From assembly GCA_947258985.1 (NCBI GenBank), contig CAMYKI010000013.1, positions 1 through 47,585 on the forward strand: a stretch of DNA of 47,585 nucleotides, written 5' to 3'. This document shows positions 17,344 to 25,714 of the stretch, piece by piece. A program made the position numbers and the translations under genes. The notes below the pieces were generated by a model that had not been told where the DNA came from, did no database searches, and worked only from the letters and a program-made list of their open reading frames with translations. Source of the stretch: an uncultured Acidimicrobiaceae bacterium (GTDB taxonomy: Bacteria; Actinomycetota; Acidimicrobiia; Spongiisociales; UBA5794). The first letter of the stretch is position 1. The number at the start of each line of letters is the position of its first letter.

Positions 17344-18354
17344 TTAGGAGACGTCGTCCCGCGGCGGTCCGGTAGTTGATCGCACCACCAGGCTCGGGGG
17401 AACAACCACGTGACGGGCCGAGTCCCGATTCTCGTCGAGGCGCTCCAGCACCAGGTGGACCGCTTCCCGCCCGAGATCCACTCGCGGCTGGCCGATGGTC
17501 GTCAACGCAATCCGGGGCAAACGCGACAGGGTCAGGTCGTCGTATCCGATGAGAGAGATGTCACCGGGGATATCGAAGCCGCCAGCGTCGATCACCTCCA
17601 TGGCACCGAGGGCGGCAAAGTCGTTTGGAGCGAAGATCGCCGTAGGCACGTCACCGCTCTCGAGGATTTCGGTCATCGCCTGAGCGCCGCCACGCTCGGT
17701 GAACGCCCCTCTCACCGACCGGATATGGGCACTGAGACCATGACGCTTCATCGCCTTTTCGTACCCGCTTCGACGACGCGGGGCTCCCGCCGCGGTTCCG
17801 GCATGAATATGGGCGATCTTGGAATGCCCCAATGACACGAGATGATCCACGGCTTCTTGCGCTCCTGCCGAGTCATCTGCACCAACGGAGTCGAGGGCCT
17901 TGGATCGCGTGTGGCGGCCCAGCAGCGTTACCGGCAGCGCAGCCGCCACTTTCTCGATCTTGCTGACCTTCATCATCGAACCAAGCATGATCAATCCGTC
18001 GACTCGCAAATCCAACATGGTGTCGATGGCGCCGCGCTCGCGCTTCGGATTGAGGAAGCCAGACGACAGCATGGCCCGATAACCGCTCTGGAATGCCGCC
18101 TCCTCGATACCGTCGGCAACATCCGCAAAGAACGGATTGTGGAGATCCGACAGGACCACACCGATCACCATCGTCCTGCGCTGGACGAGGCTCCTGGCAA
18201 CCGCGTTGGGCCGATACCCCAGTTCCTCTGCAGCGGCGAGCACCGCCGCGCGACTGGTGTCGCTCACTCGTTCCGGTTCGCGCATGACCAGCGAGACGAG
18301 GGATTTGGACACACCAGCGCGCTCGGCGACATCGAGAATTGTTGGTTGTTTCAC
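17344..18354 (-). CDS. LacI-family repressor of the cyclitol/sugar regulon
   Basis: The product, 336 residues, has a LacI helix-turn-helix (TILDVAERAGVSKSLVSLVM), the hinge YRPNAVARSL, which bends DNA at a central CpG step, and a sugar-binding sensor domain. GTG 18354 is preferred: GAGG lies eight bases upstream and VKQPTILDVA is the usual family start; an ATG at 18381 has no ribosome site. The palindrome TGGAACGTTCCA, with a central CG, lies 40 bp upstream and recurs before three other operons. This protein is the closest and most likely binder, so it is probably an autoregulated repressor relieved by a pathway intermediate. The assignment of operator to protein is an inference. Confidence 0.92.
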   Translation of the reverse strand: MKQPTILDVAERAGVSKSLVSLVMREPERVSDTSRAAVLAAAEELGYRPNAVARSLVQRRTMVIGVVLSDLHNPFFADVADGIEEAAFQSGYRAMLSSGFLNPKRERGAIDTMLDLRVDGLIMLGSMMKVSKIEKVAAALPVTLLGRHTRSKALDSVGADDSAGAQEAVDHLVSLGHSKIAHIHAGTAAGAPRRRSGYEKAMKRHGLSAHIRSVRGAFTERGGAQAMTEILESGDVPTAIFAPNDFAALGAMEVIDAGGFDIPGDISLIGYDDLTLSRLPRIALTTIGQPRVDLGREAVHLVLERLDENRDSARHVVVPPSLVVRSTTGPPRDDVS

Positions 18355-18393
18355 AGGGTTGGCCTCGTTTTCAAGAATCATAGCAACGGCTAT

Positions 18394-18405
18394 TGGAACG
18401 TTCCA
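18394..18405. promoter_or_regulatory. LacI-type operator, site 1
   Basis: TGGAACGTTCCA is a 12-bp perfect palindrome in the gap between the divergent lacI-type gene and the Gfo/Idh gene. On the plus strand it overlaps TTGGAA (18393-18398), which with TAACCT (18416-18421) at 17-bp spacing could form the promoter of the dehydrogenase gene. It would allow joint repression of both genes. Confidence 0.85.
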
Positions 18406-18439
18406 CAGTGTTGGTTAACCTGACCAGCGAGGAGGCGCC

Positions 18440-19468
18440 ATGACAGCAGCAGAAGGAACACTCCGGTGGGGTGTCATGGGCTCGGCACTTATCGCCAGGA
18501 CCCATGTCATCGCTGCTCTGCAGAATGCCGATCGTTGCGAACTCGTCGCTATCGGCTCGCGATCTGAGGAACGGGCACGGCAAACGGCAACGGACTACTC
18601 CATTCCTCGAGCACACGGGTCATACGATGCTTTGCTGGCGGACCCGGACATCGAGTGTGTCTACCTCCCGCTCCCCAATCACCTGCACTATCCCTTGCTG
18701 CAGCGCGTGATCGCGGCCGGCAAACACGTCCTCTGCGAGAAGCCGTTGACATTGAATAGCCGCGAGGCACAAGACATTGCCGGCCTTGCTGCGGAGCGTG
18801 GCGTCTTGGCGATGGAGGCGTTCATGTATCGGTTCCATCCCGCGTGGGAGGAGACGCGCCGCCTCATCGCCGCAGGAGCCATCGGTCGCGTCACCGACGT
18901 CAACGTGTGGTTTTCCTTCCGATCGACACGGCCCACCGATTACCGGCATGCGACCGCAACGGGCGGCGGCGCCCTGTACGACGTGGGCTGTTACGCCGTC
19001 GACGCCAGTCGTATGTTGTTGGGCGATGACCCGGACCGGGTTCTCGGGGCCGCCCGCATCGACCCCGCGTCGGGCGTCGACATGACTTTCACCGGCATCC
19101 TCGATTACGGCGATGCAACGGCAACCTTTACGTGCTCGATGGAGCAAGAGCCACGGCACAGCGTGGTGATCCACGGGACCGGAGGGTGGATCTCGATCGC
19201 GGATCCCTTCAACTGCCCGGCCGATCACGAAACGACCGTAGAAATCGGTACCGGCGGCGACCATCACCCACACGCGTCGACAATCCGCACCGTCACTATC
19301 CCCGCCGCCGATCAGTACGGGCTGCAGGCCACCGCTCTGGTCGATGCGATCCTCCGCGGCGAGCCGGCACCGATTCCGATCGAGGGTTCGATAGCAAACG
19401 CACGGCTTCTGGAGCGGCTGTTCGACGTCGCCGGGATCGAGGTGCCGGCGAGCGACAACTCCGGGTAG
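18440..19468 (+). CDS. Gfo/Idh/MocA-family oxidoreductase (first)
   Basis: The product, 342 residues, has an N-terminal Rossmann fold (WGVMGSALIART), the family motif CEKPLTLN with the catalytic Lys, and a C-terminal substrate domain. The second catalytic motif is DVGCYAVD, where the Asp is followed by Tyr where inositol dehydrogenases have His. This points to the glucose-fructose oxidoreductase, xylose dehydrogenase or dihydrodiol dehydrogenase branch. It probably oxidises or reduces a sugar, cyclitol or keto-derivative with NAD(P). GAGGAGG four bases before ATG 18440 is strong. It is divergent from the LacI repressor and shares its operator. Confidence 0.9.
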   Translation: MTAAEGTLRWGVMGSALIARTHVIAALQNADRCELVAIGSRSEERARQTATDYSIPRAHGSYDALLADPDIECVYLPLPNHLHYPLLQRVIAAGKHVLCEKPLTLNSREAQDIAGLAAERGVLAMEAFMYRFHPAWEETRRLIAAGAIGRVTDVNVWFSFRSTRPTDYRHATATGGGALYDVGCYAVDASRMLLGDDPDRVLGAARIDPASGVDMTFTGILDYGDATATFTCSMEQEPRHSVVIHGTGGWISIADPFNCPADHETTVEIGTGGDHHPHASTIRTVTIPAADQYGLQATALVDAILRGEPAPIPIEGSIANARLLERLFDVAGIEVPASDNSG

Positions 19469-19509
19469 TCCGCTCACATCGCGCACCGCATCAGGCTGGA
19501 GGAATTGGT

Positions 19510-19569
19510 TTGAGTGGACGTTCGTTGGGTCCGATCAACGCCACGCGCTTTGCCTGGGGAATCCGTTGA
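19510..19569 (+). pseudogene. Possible truncated gene start (19 codons)
   Basis: A TTG codon at 19510 is preceded by GGAGGAAT and opens a 19-residue frame, MSGRSLGPINATRFAWGIR, that stops at 19567-19569. The ribosome site and the GPINATRFAWGI stretch resemble the first strand of a sugar-phosphate isomerase/epimerase TIM barrel, but the match is short. It lies just downstream of the Gfo/Idh gene and may be the leftover of a lost operon partner. Confidence 0.3.
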
Positions 19570-19573
19570 GCTA

Positions 19574-20428
19574 TCAGCTTCCCGCGGCAGGTAGATCGGG
19601 GCCAACTGCAGGCAGCACCATGTCGTCCTGATCCCAGTTGCCGTCGATCCACCGATACTCGGGCTGGAAGAACGGCGGGATGGCACGTTCCTCGTTCTGT
19701 GGCGTCCCCGCCAGGTAGTTGAGGAAGTACATGTGGTTACCGGGTGACGCCGCGCTCGAATGAAATCCCTTCGTCACCATGACGACATCACGATCGCTGA
19801 CGGAGAAGACCTCGTCGAAGTCGCTATCGAGCCGGTAGTTGCGGTGCATGCCCCAGCCGTCGGCGGGGTTGAAGCGGAAGTAGTACGTCTCCTCCAGATA
19901 CGGGGAGCCTTCCCATCCGTCGTGGCAGTGCGGCGGCCAGCCGGACCACTTGCCGCGGGGAACATAGACCTCATAGAGAATGAGCCGCTCTGCCGGCAGC
20001 GGGTGGGCCAGGATGTGGTTGACCTGGCGGGTGGCCCCGCCGCCGCCGCGGACCTCGGCTTTCATCTCGTGCGGTTCAATGAGTCGAACCGGGTAACGGC
20101 CTTCGGCGGGAGCCCCCCCGATGGCGTATTCGGCACCGGTCACCGAGCTCAATACGACAGTCCTGCCAGGAGGCAGGTAGAGGACCGGTGCCATCTCGGC
20201 GAACGGGCTCGAGCGGCGCAGCTCATAGTGAGCGCCGTCAACCGTGGCAGTGAACGAACCGGATTGTGGAACGACCGCAACCTCGCGTTCCCCAGTGTGC
20301 ACTGTTGCCGCATCCCCCTCTCCCAAGACAACCACGGCGAAATCGAGAACGCTCCAACCGGCGATTTCCGGGTTTACTTCGAGGACGGTCCCCGGACCTG
20401 GGTTGGAGGAGAGTTGATGGATCGCCAT
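19574..20428 (-). CDS. iolB: 5-deoxy-glucuronate isomerase (IolB-like)
   Basis: The product, 284 residues, is a bicupin of the IolB/KduI family. In inositol breakdown IolB converts 5-deoxy-D-glucuronate to 2-deoxy-5-keto-D-gluconate. The metal site is visible as WPPHCHDGWEG and LEETYYFRF (two His and a Glu) followed by a late His in VTKGFHSSAASPGNHMYFLNY. Length is normal. It is downstream of an SDR gene and controlled by the same operator. The partner IolD is at 38336-40180 under another copy of the operator. Action on a modified deoxyuronate is possible. Confidence 0.88.
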   Translation of the reverse strand: MAIHQLSSNPGPGTVLEVNPEIAGWSVLDFAVVVLGEGDAATVHTGEREVAVVPQSGSFTATVDGAHYELRRSSPFAEMAPVLYLPPGRTVVLSSVTGAEYAIGGAPAEGRYPVRLIEPHEMKAEVRGGGGATRQVNHILAHPLPAERLILYEVYVPRGKWSGWPPHCHDGWEGSPYLEETYYFRFNPADGWGMHRNYRLDSDFDEVFSVSDRDVVMVTKGFHSSAASPGNHMYFLNYLAGTPQNEERAIPPFFQPEYRWIDGNWDQDDMVLPAVGPDLPAAGS

Positions 20429-20430
20429 GG

Positions 20431-20520
20431 CTATAGACCTCCCTGGGACTCAATGGCACCGATGTTTTGCGTGAATGCATATGTGTGGACTCGCGCCACG
20501 GTGATGAGGTAGCAGCTCAT
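20431..20520 (-). CDS. Possible 29-residue coupled small ORF
   Basis: ATG 20520 overlaps the SDR stop codon (ATGA) and opens a frame of 29 residues, starting MSCYLITVARVH, which stops eleven bases before the end of the iolB leader. The iolB ribosome site GGGAGGT lies inside its last codons. Translation could therefore link SDR and iolB. There is no family match, so it may be only a coupling relay or chance. Confidence 0.25.
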   Translation of the reverse strand: MSCYLITVARVHTYAFTQNIGAIESQGGL

Positions 20521-21326
20521 GGCACATCCCTCCGGCTTGGGACCGGCGCGTTGCCGGCCCCAACGATCGACTGGTCGTAGTCGACTACGGATCCAGTCAT
20601 CACCCCCGACTCGTCCGAAGCCAAAAATGCGATGGCCGCGGCAATCTCGTCTGGCTTGATGAGTTGGCCGAACGGCATCTCGGCCTCGGCGTCGTCGAGC
20701 CAGTCCTGACCGTCGCTATGAAAGCGGCGTTGAATGACATCCTCGCCCGGAGTATCCATCCATCCGGGGTTGATGCAATTGACCCGGATCCCTTCCCAGG
20801 CAACTGCATAGGCGACGTTCTTGGTCATCGTCGCCAAAGCCGCCTTGGATGTGGAATACGGCATGAGGATCGGGGCCCCGCCGTGCGACGCCACCGAGCC
20901 AACATTGACTATCGACCCCCCGCGGCCCTCTCTCCGCATAACGGAGATGGTGTCCTGCATCAAGAGAAACGGTGCCCGCAGATTCACGTTCATCATGTTG
21001 TCCCACAGTTCCAAAGAAGTGTCGACTATCGATCCCCGCAGAGTTAGCCCAGCCGAGTTGACCAAGACGTCGATACGTCCAAACTCCTCGTCCGTGGCAG
21101 CAACAAGAGCCCGACAGCTCTCGGCGTCATCGAGTTCCACGGGGACAAAGACTGCAGAGGTACCTACCTGGCGTATGTCGCGAGCGACATTTTCACCACG
21201 TTCCCGGTTACGGCCGCTTACGACAATTCCCGCAGCGCCCTCGCTAGCCAGCCGCCTGGCGACGGCTTCCCCGACCCCCTGTGTGCTTCCAGTTATCAGC
21301 GCAACTTCGCCGTCGAATCGACCCAT
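20517..21326 (-). CDS. Short-chain dehydrogenase/reductase (first SDR)
   Basis: The product, 269 residues, is a classical SDR. The cofactor loop is TGSTQGVGEAVA, the NAG-type motif is VNSAG, and the catalytic Ser-Tyr-Lys is seen in VGSVASHGG and YSTSKAAL. It probably oxidises a secondary alcohol or reduces a ketone of a sugar or cyclitol with NAD(P). GGGAGG five bases before ATG 21326 gives a firm start. It heads the SDR-iolB operon behind a strong TATAAT and a 16-bp operator. Its first 80 bp and promoter are duplicated in decayed form at 34803-34941. Confidence 0.92.
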   Translation of the reverse strand: MGRFDGEVALITGSTQGVGEAVARRLASEGAAGIVVSGRNRERGENVARDIRQVGTSAVFVPVELDDAESCRALVAATDEEFGRIDVLVNSAGLTLRGSIVDTSLELWDNMMNVNLRAPFLLMQDTISVMRREGRGGSIVNVGSVASHGGAPILMPYSTSKAALATMTKNVAYAVAWEGIRVNCINPGWMDTPGEDVIQRRFHSDGQDWLDDAEAEMPFGQLIKPDEIAAAIAFLASDESGVMTGSVVDYDQSIVGAGNAPVPSRRDVP

Positions 21327-21352
21327 GGCGCCTCCCTCGAATCGCCGCTCCC

Positions 21353-21358
21353 ATTATA
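21353..21358 (-). promoter_or_regulatory. -10 box of the SDR-iolB promoter
   Basis: TATAAT on the minus strand is a perfect -10 hexamer. It lies 26 bp upstream of the SDR start and 11 bp downstream of the operator. No good -35 is visible; the operator covers that region. Transcription should start near 21346. Confidence 0.7.
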
Positions 21359-21369
21359 TTCGCCGACAT

Positions 21370-21385
21370 CTTGGAACGTTCCAAG
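21370..21385. promoter_or_regulatory. LacI-type operator, site 2
   Basis: CTTGGAACGTTCCAAG is a 16-bp perfect palindrome, 43 bp upstream of the SDR start codon and over the expected -35 region. It is one of the two strongest copies of the four-member operator set. Confidence 0.88.
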
Positions 21386-21418
21386 GGGTCGTGCCCTTGG
21401 TCCTGAGCAGGGAAGAGA

Positions 21419-22378
21419 TCAATAGGGAAGCTGGTCGGCACTCCACGACTGAACGGCACCGACAGGCGTCACAAAGCCGTCCGGCTTGACGGCGAGCACT
21501 GAACGGTCTGCAGTGACCAGAACTCGCTCCGCCGTGTTGCCGATGATGTAGCCGGGGATACCGGACCGGGCCAGGGTTCCCATAACGATGGTCGCCGGAT
21601 TGACATCCTCGATTGCTGCTGCAATCACATCCGCAGAGTGACCCTTGCGCAAGATCACGCGGGCACCGTCTGCGCCCTCGACAGAAGCGATCAAACGGAG
21701 CAATGCTTCTTCGGCGTCGTCGCGGACTTCGGTCCCCATGTCGGCGACCTCGTCCGGCGAGTAGGCCAGTCGTGGGCTGCTCAACATCGTCTCCCCTTCG
21801 AGCCGCCATCCGTGAACGACGTGAAGTTCGCTACCTGTGGAGTGCGCCAGTGAAGAACCCATTTCGAGGAGCTTGACATTGAGGCTGTGCGTCTCCGCCT
21901 CTAGAGGACCAATGGCAACGAGCACGGAATCGGCCGTCGCCGTCAGCGGGGAATGGACCCATACCGGGACCGGACACTTACGGAGCAGATGCATAGTCGT
22001 TGACGACGAACCCAACCCCCGACGACGCAGCTGCGGCATGGGTACCGTGAGAACAAGGTCATGTCCGAGAGAAGTGACCCGCTCGATGATCTTCAGATGC
22101 GGGGAGCCGGCAACAACTTCATAGTGGACTACCACGTCGGATTGCGGGGTCGCTGCCTTCAGCTCACCGAGGCGGGCCTGGATCATCATCGCATTGAGAT
22201 CGTGCCTGCGACCGTTGCGCTTGCGAAACCTACGACCCGCCGGGACGTCTTCAACAACCGAGAACACAGTCAGACTGGCATCATTACGTCGCGCCAGATC
22301 AAGCCCTGTATACAGGAGCGAACGAGTTGGACCCGAATCGCCGTCGGCTACAACGAGGATGTTCTTGAAACGCTTCAT
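21419..22378 (-). CDS. Universal stress protein with two Usp domains
   Basis: The product, 319 residues, holds two UspA-like domains in tandem. The first starts FKNILVVADGDSG, the second near residue 150 with DSVLVAIGPLEAE. Only the second keeps the ATP-binding loop pattern GTLARSGIPGYIIGNTAERV; the first has a degenerate version (VPMPQLRRRGLGSSS). The layout is like UspE. It sits between the sugar regulon and the Mrp antiporter but has its own upstream gap of about 390 bp, so it is probably a single-gene unit with a stress or signalling role. The partners are unknown. Confidence 0.88.
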   Translation of the reverse strand: MKRFKNILVVADGDSGPTRSLLYTGLDLARRNDASLTVFSVVEDVPAGRRFRKRNGRRHDLNAMMIQARLGELKAATPQSDVVVHYEVVAGSPHLKIIERVTSLGHDLVLTVPMPQLRRRGLGSSSTTMHLLRKCPVPVWVHSPLTATADSVLVAIGPLEAETHSLNVKLLEMGSSLAHSTGSELHVVHGWRLEGETMLSSPRLAYSPDEVADMGTEVRDDAEEALLRLIASVEGADGARVILRKGHSADVIAAAIEDVNPATIVMGTLARSGIPGYIIGNTAERVLVTADRSVLAVKPDGFVTPVGAVQSWSADQLPY

Positions 22379-22768
22379 GGCCTGCTCCGTTCATAGGCTG
22401 TCGACAACGACGCGCATCGTACGCATTGTGTATCGTGTATTCGACACCGTGCGACTGTTCGGATTAGTGGAGCGCAGATCGTTGGATTCCCCGAGACCCC
22501 GACCGTTATTCAACACATCCCGGACAAGACCCTTGCGCCGGCGCTTGCCGGAGCCGGACGGAGCCTGCCCCGGGAATTCGGGAGGTCGCCACGGGATGTG
22601 TTCTCGACCAGACAACGTCCAGTCGACAGGTACAGAACGAACCGGATCCAAGGACCTCACCGGATCGACTATCACCAGCCTCGTGGGCGGTAACCAGAAC
22701 GTCCCGGCCACCGAAGGACTTGCCGACGGTCTGCTGCCCGTTGCCGAAACGAAACCCGCCGCCTAGAC
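22379..22768. other. 390-bp intergenic region with no supported gene
   Basis: The gap between the universal stress gene and the end of the Mrp operon has open frames on both strands, but none resembles a known family or has a convincing start. On the minus strand, TACGAT about 45 bp before the stress gene could be a weak -10 element. The plus-strand frame ending at 22766 is not supported. Confidence 0.4.
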
Positions 22769-23605
22769 CTAGACGGCAAGCGGCTCGCCAAGAGCAGCCA
22801 GCACCAGATCCTCGAGATCGGCAACCTCGCGTCGGACCGCATCCACCGACTCGAAATGAAGAACATGCACGTAGAGAACCAACGGGTCCGCGGTTAGCTC
22901 GATAGTGAGCGTGCCCGGCGTATAGCTGATTGCATTGGCCACCAACAAAGCCGCCGGCACGGATGGGGTCCGCATCGGGACGGCAATGATCGCCTCGGTA
23001 ATCTGATCGTTGTGCGGGGTGATGACCTCCCATGCGACCCGGAGGTTGGAGAGCACCACCTTCCACACATACTGAGCCAGGAAGACAACGAACGCCCCCG
23101 GTCGCACCAGGGTCGGTCGGCTGCGGATTCCCCGGATCAACTCGATCGCCAAGGCAACCGCGATACCTCCGATCCACACACCTGCGCTGGAGTCACGCCA
23201 CAACAAGACCCAAATGACTACTAGGGGCAGCATCCGCAGCAGGGACACCCGGTTCCGCGAGGTCTCGAACGACAGCGGTCGGCTCGGCCGGCTTGCCAGA
23301 TCGTCGTGAACAAGACCCGATACCTGCCCGGCGTCATAGGCGGCCCGGCCCAGCATGTGTCCGGAAATCGGGGCTGTCAGGAACATGAAGACAGTCACCA
23401 GGACGCCGATCCCGAAGAGGGTGGCCGATTCCGCGGCCAGACCCGCACCAAGAGCGACCAGAGCAAGGCCAAGCGAAGCGGACTTGGTTGCCGCATGCAT
23501 CCGGGCGAGGGCGGAAGGGAAGTCCACCAGACCCCACGCCGCGACAAACGAGAGGATGGCCCCGCCAAGAATCAAAGTGATGCCCGCGATCTCGGCGACG
23601 CTCAT
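22769..23605 (-). CDS. Fused MrpG-MrpE subunit of a cation/proton antiporter
   Basis: The product, 278 residues, joins two Mrp subunits in one chain. Residues about 1-110 are MrpG-like, with three helices and WGLVDFPSALARMHAATKSA. The rest is MrpE-like, with two helices, QYVWKVVLSNLRVAWEVI and the motif ANAISYTPGTLTIELT. In most bacteria E and G are separate genes and E lies between D and F. ATG 23605 is preferred, since GGAGG precedes it and it overlaps the MrpF stop (ATGA). It is the last gene of the operon. Confidence 0.88.
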   Translation of the reverse strand: MSVAEIAGITLILGGAILSFVAAWGLVDFPSALARMHAATKSASLGLALVALGAGLAAESATLFGIGVLVTVFMFLTAPISGHMLGRAAYDAGQVSGLVHDDLASRPSRPLSFETSRNRVSLLRMLPLVVIWVLLWRDSSAGVWIGGIAVALAIELIRGIRSRPTLVRPGAFVVFLAQYVWKVVLSNLRVAWEVITPHNDQITEAIIAVPMRTPSVPAALLVANAISYTPGTLTIELTADPLVLYVHVLHFESVDAVRREVADLEDLVLAALGEPLAV

Positions 23606-23865
23606 GGGGTGTCCCTCCACTCGATAAAGCGGGCAACAATGACCGTCCCGGCGAAAGCCACAAGGGCGACGACTATCACTGCCGAAACGAAGAGTTCCGA
23701 GCCCGACCTGGCTGCCTGTACCGCGAGCCCGCCGGCCAGAAGTATGAGCACCACGTCCAGGGCGACGATCCGGTCGACCAGGTTTGGACCCTGCACGGCG
23801 CGGACCATGGCCACCAGCGCCGCGAGACCGAGCATCACCTGAATTCCGGTAACAAAGGCTGCCAT
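23602..23865 (-). CDS. mrpF: MrpF subunit of Mrp-type antiporter
   Basis: The product, 87 residues, has three helices and the MrpF pattern VRAVQGPNLVDRIVALDVV, with the conserved charged residues inside the second helix region. Mrp complexes exchange monovalent cations (usually Na+) for protons across the membrane. Its start overlaps the mrpD stop (TGATG), and its end overlaps the fused mrpG-mrpE start. Confidence 0.93.
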   Translation of the reverse strand: MAAFVTGIQVMLGLAALVAMVRAVQGPNLVDRIVALDVVLILLAGGLAVQAARSGSELFVSAVIVVALVAFAGTVIVARFIEWRDTP

Positions 23866-25331
23866 CACCGCACCCCCAGCACCAGATCGGCGTACACGGT
23901 TGGATCGACCAGATCCACAGCAGCGCGCTCGGCGAGCGCCATCAGCGGCCCGGCGAACAAGGCGACACCGATGCTGAGGGCGACTACAACGGCCGTAGCC
24001 CCGACCATCCCCGCGCCCGCCGTCCCCTCTGCCTCGGTCTCCCGCCCCCAAAAGACCCCACCCCAGATCTTTGTCATCGAGAAGAGGGTGAGCAGGCTGG
24101 CGGCAAGACTTACCGCCACAATGACGCCGCGGTCGAGCGCCAAGCCTTCCTGGATCAACGCCAGCTTGGCGACGAAACCTGAGAAGGGGGGCAGACCTGC
24201 CAGGCTCAAGGCCAGCGGTAGGAACAGGGCAGCAATCACCGGACGGCGATGCAACACGCCGCCAATCCGATCGAGGGCACCGGTGCCGTGCTCGGCCTCG
24301 ACCAATCCCCCAACGAGGAACAACCCGGTCTTGACGATTATCTGATGCGTGATGAACAGAATTGCCGCCGCAAGTCCGGCGATCGACAGAAACCCGAGCC
24401 CCATGATCATGTAGCCGATCTGGCTGACAATGTGGAAGCTGAGAATCCGCTTCACGTCGTTCTGAGCTATGGCTCCAAGTACCCCGACGACCATCGTCGC
24501 TCCGGCCACGAACAGCAATAACGTCGAAGGTTCGTCCTGGGCAAACAACAAGGTCTGCATCCTGATGATGACAAAAGCACCGACCTTGGTGAGCAATCCG
24601 GCAAAGATGGCAGTCACCGGGGTAGGCGCTGTCGGATATGAGTCGGGGAGCCACATGAACAGGGGAAATATGGCCGCCTTGATCCCGAACACAACCAGGG
24701 TGAGCATGCTGAGGCCGGCGCGAACTGCGGGATCGATTTCGGCCATCTTGCGCGACAGATCTGCCAGATTCAGTGTGCCCGTCGTCGTGTAGACAAAAGC
24801 AATCGCCATGAGAAACAGCGCCGACGCAACCAAGTTGATGACGACGTAGCTCATGGTTGCCCTCACCTCGTCCGGGCCGGTCTTCACCGTGAGCAGCACG
24901 TAGGACGCAGTGAGCATGATCTCGAACCCGACAAACAGATTGAATAGATCCCCGGTCACCAGCGACAGCGCGACCCCAGCGGTTAGCACCAGATACTTCG
25001 CGTGGAACCACCAATCGACCGCATCGCGCCCGAGTTGAGCCATCGCATACACGAGCACTGCGAGGAGTATCACTGCAGATGAAGTGAGAATGATTGCCGC
25101 GAATCGGTCGGCAACCAGCGTGATACCGGCCGGGGCCGCCCAGCCGCCAACCTGAGCAACCTGGGTAGTGCCGGAATCGGCAGAGACCAGAAGGGCGATT
25201 GCCGCCACCGCGACAAAACCAACCGCAGCCAACGAGATCACACGCTGCAGTATGAGTCGGCGTCCTACCAGAACGGACAGGCCTGCGCCCAACACAGGGA
25301 CTGCGACAACTGCGGGCAACAGCCAGGTCAT
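23865..25331 (-). CDS. mrpD: MrpD subunit of Mrp-type antiporter
   Basis: The product, 488 residues, has about 14 helices and is homologous to the proton-pumping antiporter subunits of complex I (NuoM/NuoN). Conserved parts include LVTGDLFNLFVGFEIML with the functional Glu, ALFLMAIAFVYTTTG, a Lys region near FGIKAAIFPLFMWLPDSY, and HIVSQIGYMIMGLGF. It forms one proton or cation path of the complex. It overlaps mrpC upstream and mrpF downstream. Confidence 0.95.
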   Translation of the reverse strand: MTWLLPAVVAVPVLGAGLSVLVGRRLILQRVISLAAVGFVAVAAIALLVSADSGTTQVAQVGGWAAPAGITLVADRFAAIILTSSAVILLAVLVYAMAQLGRDAVDWWFHAKYLVLTAGVALSLVTGDLFNLFVGFEIMLTASYVLLTVKTGPDEVRATMSYVVINLVASALFLMAIAFVYTTTGTLNLADLSRKMAEIDPAVRAGLSMLTLVVFGIKAAIFPLFMWLPDSYPTAPTPVTAIFAGLLTKVGAFVIIRMQTLLFAQDEPSTLLLFVAGATMVVGVLGAIAQNDVKRILSFHIVSQIGYMIMGLGFLSIAGLAAAILFITHQIIVKTGLFLVGGLVEAEHGTGALDRIGGVLHRRPVIAALFLPLALSLAGLPPFSGFVAKLALIQEGLALDRGVIVAVSLAASLLTLFSMTKIWGGVFWGRETEAEGTAGAGMVGATAVVVALSIGVALFAGPLMALAERAAVDLVDPTVYADLVLGVR

Positions 25332-25714
25332 TCCGACATCTCCTGCACATCCATGCTCGATCGGTCGTGCGAATGGGCGATCCTCTTGTCCTCGAGGTCA
25401 TCCTCAACCGCATCGCTGCCGGTCAAGAGATAGCTGCGCAGTGCCAGCGCCAACAGAAAGGCGGTAATCCCGAACGTAATGACGATTGCGGTCAGCACCA
25501 TGGCCTGCGGGAGTGGATCGGCCACAACTGGGGACGGTGACCCGTCCACAATCGGGGGGGTGGCGGGGCCCGTCCCGGAAAGCATGATCAAGAGGTTGGC
25601 ACCATGGGACATGAGCCCCAGACCGATGATGATTCGCGACAGCATCCGCTGCAGGATCAAATAGGTTCCAACGGCAAAGAGAGTTGCCGCGACGGCGAGG
25701 GTGATCAAACTCAT
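25328..25714 (-). CDS. mrpC: MrpC subunit of Mrp-type antiporter
   Basis: The product, 128 residues, is NuoK-like with three helices. It has GTYLILQRMLSRIIIGLGLM, HGANLLIML and the typical DPLPQAMVLTAIVI signature. A hydrophilic tail of about 30 residues, rich in Asp/Glu/His, extends past the last helix. The gene overlaps both neighbours by 4 bp (ATGA), as do most junctions in this operon. Confidence 0.95.
   Translation of the reverse strand: MSLITLAVAATLFAVGTYLILQRMLSRIIIGLGLMSHGANLLIMLSGTGPATPPIVDGSPSPVVADPLPQAMVLTAIVITFGITAFLLALALRSYLLTGSDAVEDDLEDKRIAHSHDRSSMDVQEMSE

Noticed and set aside
22391-22711. 106-codon minus-strand gene before the stress protein
   Set aside because: No family resemblance, no good ribosome site and shadow-like composition.
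23602-25413. 603-codon minus-strand open frame
   Set aside because: Only its last 87 codons are real (MrpF); the rest is an Arg/Gly-rich shadow of mrpD in another frame.
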